This document shows positions 58,236 through 64,000 of a stretch of 64,000 nucleotides of DNA, in pieces. Every line of letters starts with the position of its first letter. Within the stretch, counting starts at the first letter, position 1. The stretch covers positions 194,573,000 to 194,636,999 of the forward strand of contig NC_073306.1 in NCBI RefSeq assembly GCF_027595985.1. Reading direction: 5' to 3'. The stretch is from Sorex araneus. Its lineage: Eukaryota; Chordata; Mammalia; Eulipotyphla; Soricidae. The position numbers and the translations under genes are program-made. The notes under the pieces are model-generated. The model was not told the origin of the DNA. It saw nothing but the letters and a program-made list of their open reading frames with translations, and searched no databases.

Positions 58236-58611
58236 TCATTTCTTCTTAAAATAAACATTTTCAGAAAAGTGAATTCATATATATTTTCTCTGTATTTAAC
58301 ACATCTTTCAAGGAATAAAACAATTTCTAAATCATTACCAAATGCTTGCTAATCTACCAGCTAGTCTTTGCTAAAATCTAAACAGATACACAACTAACAC
58401 TTACTTACAGGTTTTACCTTCTATCTCAAAAGCTAGTGTAGAAGGAAAATTTTGTCAAGAGCATGTCATAGTTGTGCTTCATTTACTATCACCACTGGTA
58501 ACATTAGAACTTTCTTGAAAAAAATTAAATGAAGTATGATTTATTTAAATAAAAACAATTTCTTACATACTATGTACAAGATATAAAACTTATCACAAAA
58601 ATATATAGCAT

Positions 58612-58782
58612 AGGGGCTGGAGCGATAGCACAGCAGGTAGGGCATTTGCCTTGCATGCGGCCAACTCAGGTTCGATTCCCAGTATCCTTATGGTCCACCA
58701 AAACACCACCAGGACTAATTCCTGAGTGCATGAGCCAGGAGTAACCCCTGTGCAATGCTGGGTGTGACCCAAAAAATACAGC
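58612..58782 (+). mobile_element. Shrew-type SINE, standard variant, well preserved
   Basis: It starts 'ggggctggagcgatagcacagcaggtag' and ends 'gctgggtgtgacccaaaaaat'. It is one of the cleanest copies in the window and a good reference for the family. Confidence 0.9.
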
Positions 58783-59129
58783 ATACTTATAAGAAACCAA
58801 TTCATTACAAATTTTATAATTTAGTCGATTCATTTACATGTATTTACCATTATTTTACATGTATGTAAAATAAGAAAGGAGCAATTTTCTCCTAAATATG
58901 AAGCAAACTACTTTGAAAAAAGATGATTCTAAAGTACTCTTGACTTATATTAATATAGTAGTATGTACAACTAAAGGGGTTGTGAAAAATAGGACTTTTA
59001 TAAGCAACAATTATCTCCTTGCTGTGAATAGTCCCATCTTTGATCAATTAGAATAACTGGTTGATATATCATACGTACCAAATAATGTATAGTAAAGTTC
59101 ATTCAAACGAGGGGGTTTGTAACTATCAA

Positions 59130-60390
59130 AAAAGGGTTTTTTCCAAAATACAAAGACATTCTACAGAATGGGAAAGAATATTTACCCAGTACCCATCCAA
59201 TAAAGGGTTGATATCAAGGATATACAATGCACTGGTTGAACTCCACAAGAAGAAAACTGCCGACCCGATCAAAAAATAAAAGGGGGGTGATGAGATGAAC
59301 AGAAATTTCCCAAAGAAGAAATCCGATTGGCTGAGAGGCACATGAGAAAATGCTCAACATCACTAATTATCAGGAAGATGCAGGTCAAAGCAATGAGATA
59401 TCATCTCATACCACAGAGATTGGCCCACATCCCAAAAAACCAAAGCAACCGGTGTTGGCATGGATGTGGGGAGAAAGGGACTGTCCTTCACTGATGATGG
59501 GAATGCCGACTGGTTCAGCCCTTTTGGAAAACAATATGGACGATTCTCAAAAAATTAGAAACTGAGCTTCCATTTGACCCAGCAATACTGCTCCTGGGAA
59601 TATATCCCATATCCTGGAGATGCAAAAAGGTATAGTAGAAATGACATCTGCATTTCTATGTTCATTGTAGCACTGTTTACAATAGCCACAATCTGGAAAA
59701 AGCCGCAGTGCCCAAAAATAGATGACTGGTACCAAAGTTTCTTTAACCTACACAATGGAAAACTATGCAGGTGTTAGAAAAGATGAAGTCATGAAATTTG
59801 CATATAAGTGGATCAACAAGGAAAATATCATGTTGAGTGAAATGATTTAGAAAGAAAGAGACATAGAAAGATTGCACTAATATATGGAATATAAAGTAGC
59901 AGAGAGGTACGAGCTTGCAATGATGCAACTTCTGGCAGAAATTTTTCTGGACTTAGTTACTAAAATACTAAAATACAGAAATCCCAATCCGTGTGGCCAC
60001 TATTGCAGCTGCATGATCTCATATCTCTTCATTCTCAGCAATGGAAAACAAAGTATCAAATGTTTCCTTTACAGCAGGTCCGACTTTGGGGGGAATCTCC
60101 AAACAATAATAGTGAGTTTTCTGTGGAAATATTGAATGTAATGTAATCAAAGTAAAGAGAAAGTAAAGTGAAATTTATCAGCTACACAGGCAGGGTGGGG
60201 GGCTGGAGGGCTGGGGGGTGGAGGGCTAGGGGGCTGGGGGGTGGGGGAGAGGTATACTGTGATTCTTGGTGGTTGAATATGTGCACTGGTGAAGGAATGA
60301 GTGTTCAAGCATTGTATAACTGAGACTTAAGCCTGAAAGCTTTGTAACTTTCCACATGGTAATTCAATTAAAATAAATAAATAACATTTT
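59130..60390 (+). mobile_element. LINE-1, 5'-truncated (ORF2 end and 3' UTR)
   Basis: It contains 'cattctacagaatgggaaagaatat' and ORF2 tail peptides (QYPSNKGLISRIYNALVEL near 59200). Its 3' UTR carries an expanded G-rich minisatellite and ends 'tggtaattcaattaaaataaataaat'. Multiple frame breaks. Confidence 0.85.
60190..60252. repeat. G-rich minisatellite in the LINE-1 3' UTR
   Basis: Tandem 'ggctgggggg(t)ggag' type units contain several runs of four to six G, a potential G-quadruplex. It lies at the place where other copies have 'gcagggtgggatggagg'. Confidence 0.7.
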
Positions 60391-60659
60391 TAAAAAGGGT
60401 CTTTGGCACAGAAAATAAAATTATATTTATATATAATGATTGTGTGATTCACACATAATCATTTATCTTCCCACATCTTGAACGTTCTAGTTTACTGAGA
60501 TTTCAAAAACCATTTTACTATTCTCTTCTATAAAAAGCTGTACCGCAAGTTTTTATATCTCCAAATACAATCTTCCTCAATTATAATACTTTACATATCA
60601 CTTTTTAAAACAATGGGCTTTTGATGCATAATTTTGTGTCCATTGACTTTCATCTACAT

Positions 60660-61370
60660 GTTCCTCTACCTATGCTCCCTTATTACTTTTAATCAATCTA
60701 ATCATTCCCATCACCCCTCATCCCCAAACCTGATACCTTAAGGTCTATAATCTAGTGTCCAAGGTTTATTACCATTTGATATCATCCATACCTTTGATTT
60801 GTTTTTCTATAGACCGCAGACAAGTGAGATCATTCCATGTATGCACTGCTTCTGCTTATTTCACTCAGAATGATACCTGCCAATTCATGCAAATTGCTAC
60901 CAACCTTCCAATTCATGCAAATTGCTACAAACTTTTCTATGATGACTACATAGCATTCCATTGTATATATACCACAATAAAGGTCTTTATTTACTCATCT
61001 GTTGTTACACATTTGGATTGCTTCTATATCCTCACTACTGTACTAAGAGCTGTAGCGGTGTGTGAAAGAGAGAAAGACAAAGAGAGAGCACGTGTGTGTG
61101 ATTTACTTTTAATAAATGTTTTGTGTTTAAAGGAGCATATATCTAGAAGCAGGATAGATGGCTTAAATGGGAATTTCATTCTTTTTTATATTTTTTGAGA
61201 AATCTCCATATTGCTTCCCAAAGATGTTAGTCCAGATGACGTTCTCACCAACAATTAATGAGGGTTCCTCTTTCAAACATTCCTACCAACACTTGTCTCC
61301 AGCTATTTTATATAAGCCATCCTCATACCTTACTGTCATTTTGATTTGTGTTTCCTGAATATTCAGAAAG
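60660..61370 (-). mobile_element. Ancient LINE-1 3' fragment
   Basis: Phrases such as 'tagcattccattgtatatataccaca' followed by 'tttactcatctgttg' are characteristic of old mammalian LINE-1 tails read in reverse. A 20-odd base direct repeat ('ccaattcatgcaaattgctac') occurs at about 60889 and 60908. Confidence 0.65.
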
Positions 61371-61436
61371 TCTTTTATAGTATTTCCATTTCCTTTTCAT
61401 CTCATCACTGAATCTGATCTTCATACTAGATATATG

Positions 61437-61690
61437 GACCGGAGCAATAGCACAGCAGGTAGGGCATTTGCCTTGCACACGGAAGACCTGGGTTTGATTT
61501 CTCCATCTGTCTTGGAGAGCCCACCTAGATACCGAGAGTATCTGGCCTGCATGGCAGAACCTGGCAAGCTAATCGTGGCATATTCAATATGCAAAAAAAC
61601 AATAACAACAAGTCTCACAATGGAGACATTACTGGTGCCCGCTTGAGCAAATCGATGAACAAAGGGACAACAGTGCTACAATGCTACCAG
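61437..61690 (+). mobile_element. Shrew-type SINE, long variant
   Basis: 'accggagcaatagcacagcaggtag', 'cttggagagcccacctagataccgagagtat', 'cctggcaagctaatcgtgg' and 'caaagggacaacagtgctac' follow the long variant from start to end. Confidence 0.85.
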
Positions 61691-61699
61691 CATATACCT

Positions 61700-63485
61700 T
61701 AGTGACTCAAAAACTCTTATGACTGCTTTAGCTGCATCACACTATCAACAGCACATCTCTGAAGCTGCTAACATTCTTTAGCTGGATCATAACACATAAT
61801 CAAATTTATGTTTCTTAACTTAGATATAACATTGTTTCTGTTTTATTTTCTTCTATTTTTTTGCTTTCTAAGTGTTGCTCAGAGAAGCCCCATGGGCCAC
61901 TCATTGAAATATTTTGCCTTGATGCTTCAGGCATGAAAAAATATACCCTAAAATCTGTACTATGTCCCTGGCCTTCTTGAAAGTACTTTACTAGGAGACC
62001 CTTTATTGAACTTCCAACAAAGTATTCCACAGTATTCTGTGCTAAAATGAATTCTGCAACTGATATTCCTTACCCTAACTTATGTGCGACTTACCACTCT
62101 CTCGTACCTACCTTTCTGCTTCTCTTTCTTGGCCATGAGCACTGTAAACATAGGAACTGCTGCCTCTTCATGGTAAAATCTAATATGGTGTAGGAGTTAT
62201 ATAAATAGCTATTAAACTGATAAGTAAAATAATAAGGGAATTGTTAGTAAAAAACACCCATTTTAATAGGATTAAATAACACATACATTTTAAAGTCAAA
62301 ATCCAGAAACATTTGACCTTTGAAGTTTATTAGTGATTATGAATCAAACTACCAAACTCAGTGACATACTGTTTGACCAATTTTAAACCAAAACAAATTA
62401 TTGCCACGTTGCCATCTAAATAAATATAAAAGTATAAAGAGAAAATGATTTTATACTTAATCTCAACTTTCAAGAAGAGAAAGTTGAATGCAAACAGAGT
62501 GATAACCACATAGCTATATCAATATTAGTACATTAATCTTAATTCTAGCATGCTCTCTTTTATTTTATTTTATTTTATTTTTATAAAGTTGCTCACAGTA
62601 ATTTATCACATTCAATGTTTCAACACCCCCATTACACCTTCAAGCACAGCATTTATAAGGATTGCATGTCCTCTTCCTAAACTCCTAATACACAACAGTA
62701 ATGACCAAACGCCTATGTTTTTGAAATTAAGAATTAAAAGCTGATATGCAAAGCTGATGCACAAAAAGACTAATTTTTATGGGCATCTTTCATTAGAAAA
62801 ATTGCTCACAGATCCCAGAAATTTCCAAAATTTAGATGAAGGTCTAACTATTACTAATATAATTTAAATAAACATAGTTATTTTCCATATTTAAAAATCT
62901 TTCTTCTGAATCATTTATTGTAACATACCTACTGGAATGAATACGACAAGAACCATAAAGAATAAACTTTGATGAACTGATGATTTCAAAAGTGTATAAC
63001 AATAAAAAGCTTATGAGAAAAAAACTTATTTTTTCCTAACATAAGATGTAACAGTGAACCAAAATATATGCACAAGAAAAATCCATGTAAACAACTAATT
63101 TTTTCAGTTAAACTTTACTTTCTTTTAGTTAGTATTAATACTTGAGAACCGGAATCATATTAAAATTTTCTCAGTCTCTCCCCAATAGGAAATTAGTAGG
63201 AGGGACAATGCAGAGATGAAGGGCTTATTTATTTAAAGAATTCTCACTAGTTTTCATTTGGAGACAACTACCGAAGAAGAGCTAGCTTCATGAAGAGAAG
63301 AGAAAATCTGACCAGAGCACAGAGAAGAAAACTCTTCTAAGGTATCTCTAGAGATAAGAACTAAAAGCATAAACTTTTCTTTTAAGAGCTTGGATTTCCT
63401 AACATAAAACAATTAGGGCATATATATATGCTAATTAAAACAATTGAATTCTAATTGAAACTTAATTAACTTAACTGAAATTGAA
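61700..63485. other. Intergenic DNA downstream of CSN3
   Basis: AT-rich with a (TTTTA)n tract at about 62555-62585. No exon of the next expected gene (CABS1 in other mammals) was found. Confidence 0.45.
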
Positions 63486-63489
63486 AAGA

Positions 63490-63665
63490 TCTGGGTCCAG
63501 AGAGATAGTACAGCAGGCAAGTCATTTGTCTTGCATACAGCCTACCTGGTTTCCATCCCAAGTACCATATATGGCACCCTGAGTCTTGCAGGGGTAATCC
63601 TTCAGAGCAAAGACAGGAGTAAACCCTGAGCATAGTTGGGTGTACCCAAAAAAGAGAAAAAAAGA
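63490..63665 (+). mobile_element. Divergent SINE copy
   Basis: It runs from 'gggtccagagagatagtacagcaggc' to 'gttgggtgtacccaaaaaag' with an A-rich tail. The remaining bases to the window end hold nothing recognisable. Confidence 0.7.
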
Positions 63666-64000
63666 AATTATAAAGAGCTGATTGCTTAGTCATATTTAAC
63701 TTGTTCTAGCACTATTTCACTAATTACTGATGAAAAATTATTATAGTCACTCAAAGGCTATTGTTCCTCTTTCACTATTTCTGCAATTTGATCACCATCC
63801 ATCTTCTAGATTATTCACATTCTATAATGGAATAACATTCTCCTATGAAATTCCATTTAAATAAATATTTATCAATCAAGCATTTTTGTTGTGTGCAAAT
63901 TGCTATCATAGTAATGCATTATTCTCTCTAATGTATTCCCTGGTGACAAAGTGGCTACCAATAATACTTACTTCAATACTTCTTGGTCTCATAAAGAAGT

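Noticed and set aside
58612-58690. tRNA gene in the SINE heads
   Set aside because: The A and B box-like parts belong to tRNA-derived SINEs with many copies; no cloverleaf with an intact acceptor stem was found.

Overview
This window is mammalian nuclear DNA. It has introns with GT/AG borders, AATAAA poly(A) signals, and many retrotransposons. The dominant short repeat is a tRNA-headed SINE whose 5' end reads 'ggggctggagcgatagcacag'; to my knowledge this type is typical of shrews (Soricidae), and it is accompanied by LINE-1 copies that share one 3' tail. The likely source is a Sorex-like shrew, but this rests on memory of the repeat family and not on a search.

The genes place the window in the casein/SCPP (secretory calcium-binding phosphoprotein) cluster. 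All three coding units are on the + strand. (1) A giant mucin-like gene has a signal-peptide exon (3304-3373), one uninterrupted 22.9-kb coding exon (4574-27478) and a 3' UTR exon ending in AATAAA (28913 to about 29095). It predicts a secreted protein of 7,651 residues: Lys-rich basic N-terminus, short Pro-rich segment, nearly 20 kb of a 67-residue Thr/Ser-rich repeat, and an acidic tail. (2) The C-terminal coding exon of FDCSP (35439-35646) has a 3' UTR exon at about 36489. No separate FDCSP signal exon was found. (3) A complete coding region for kappa-casein, CSN3 (52046-55561), has a 3' UTR exon ending near 57090.

Layout: 1-3.3 kb is a stack of retroelement pieces, including a tandem-monomer element. 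3.3-29.1 kb is the giant mucin gene. 29.1-35.4 kb is repeat-rich sequence. 35.4-36.6 kb is the FDCSP tail. 36.6-48.4 kb is AT-rich intergenic DNA with a 5'-inverted LINE-1 (39.0-42.6 kb) and an LTR-like repeat (about 44.0-45.0 kb). 48.4-57.1 kb is CSN3. 57.1-64 kb is intergenic DNA with SINEs and LINE-1 fragments.

The neighbours are secreted, unstructured, often phosphorylated or O-glycosylated proteins of milk, saliva and epithelia. The main discovery candidate is the giant mucin, which looks like a lineage-specific mucin that arose inside this cluster. It could be a rebuilt FDCSP locus or a tandem SCPP duplicate, because the only signal exon found upstream of the FDCSP tail is the one that feeds the giant exon.
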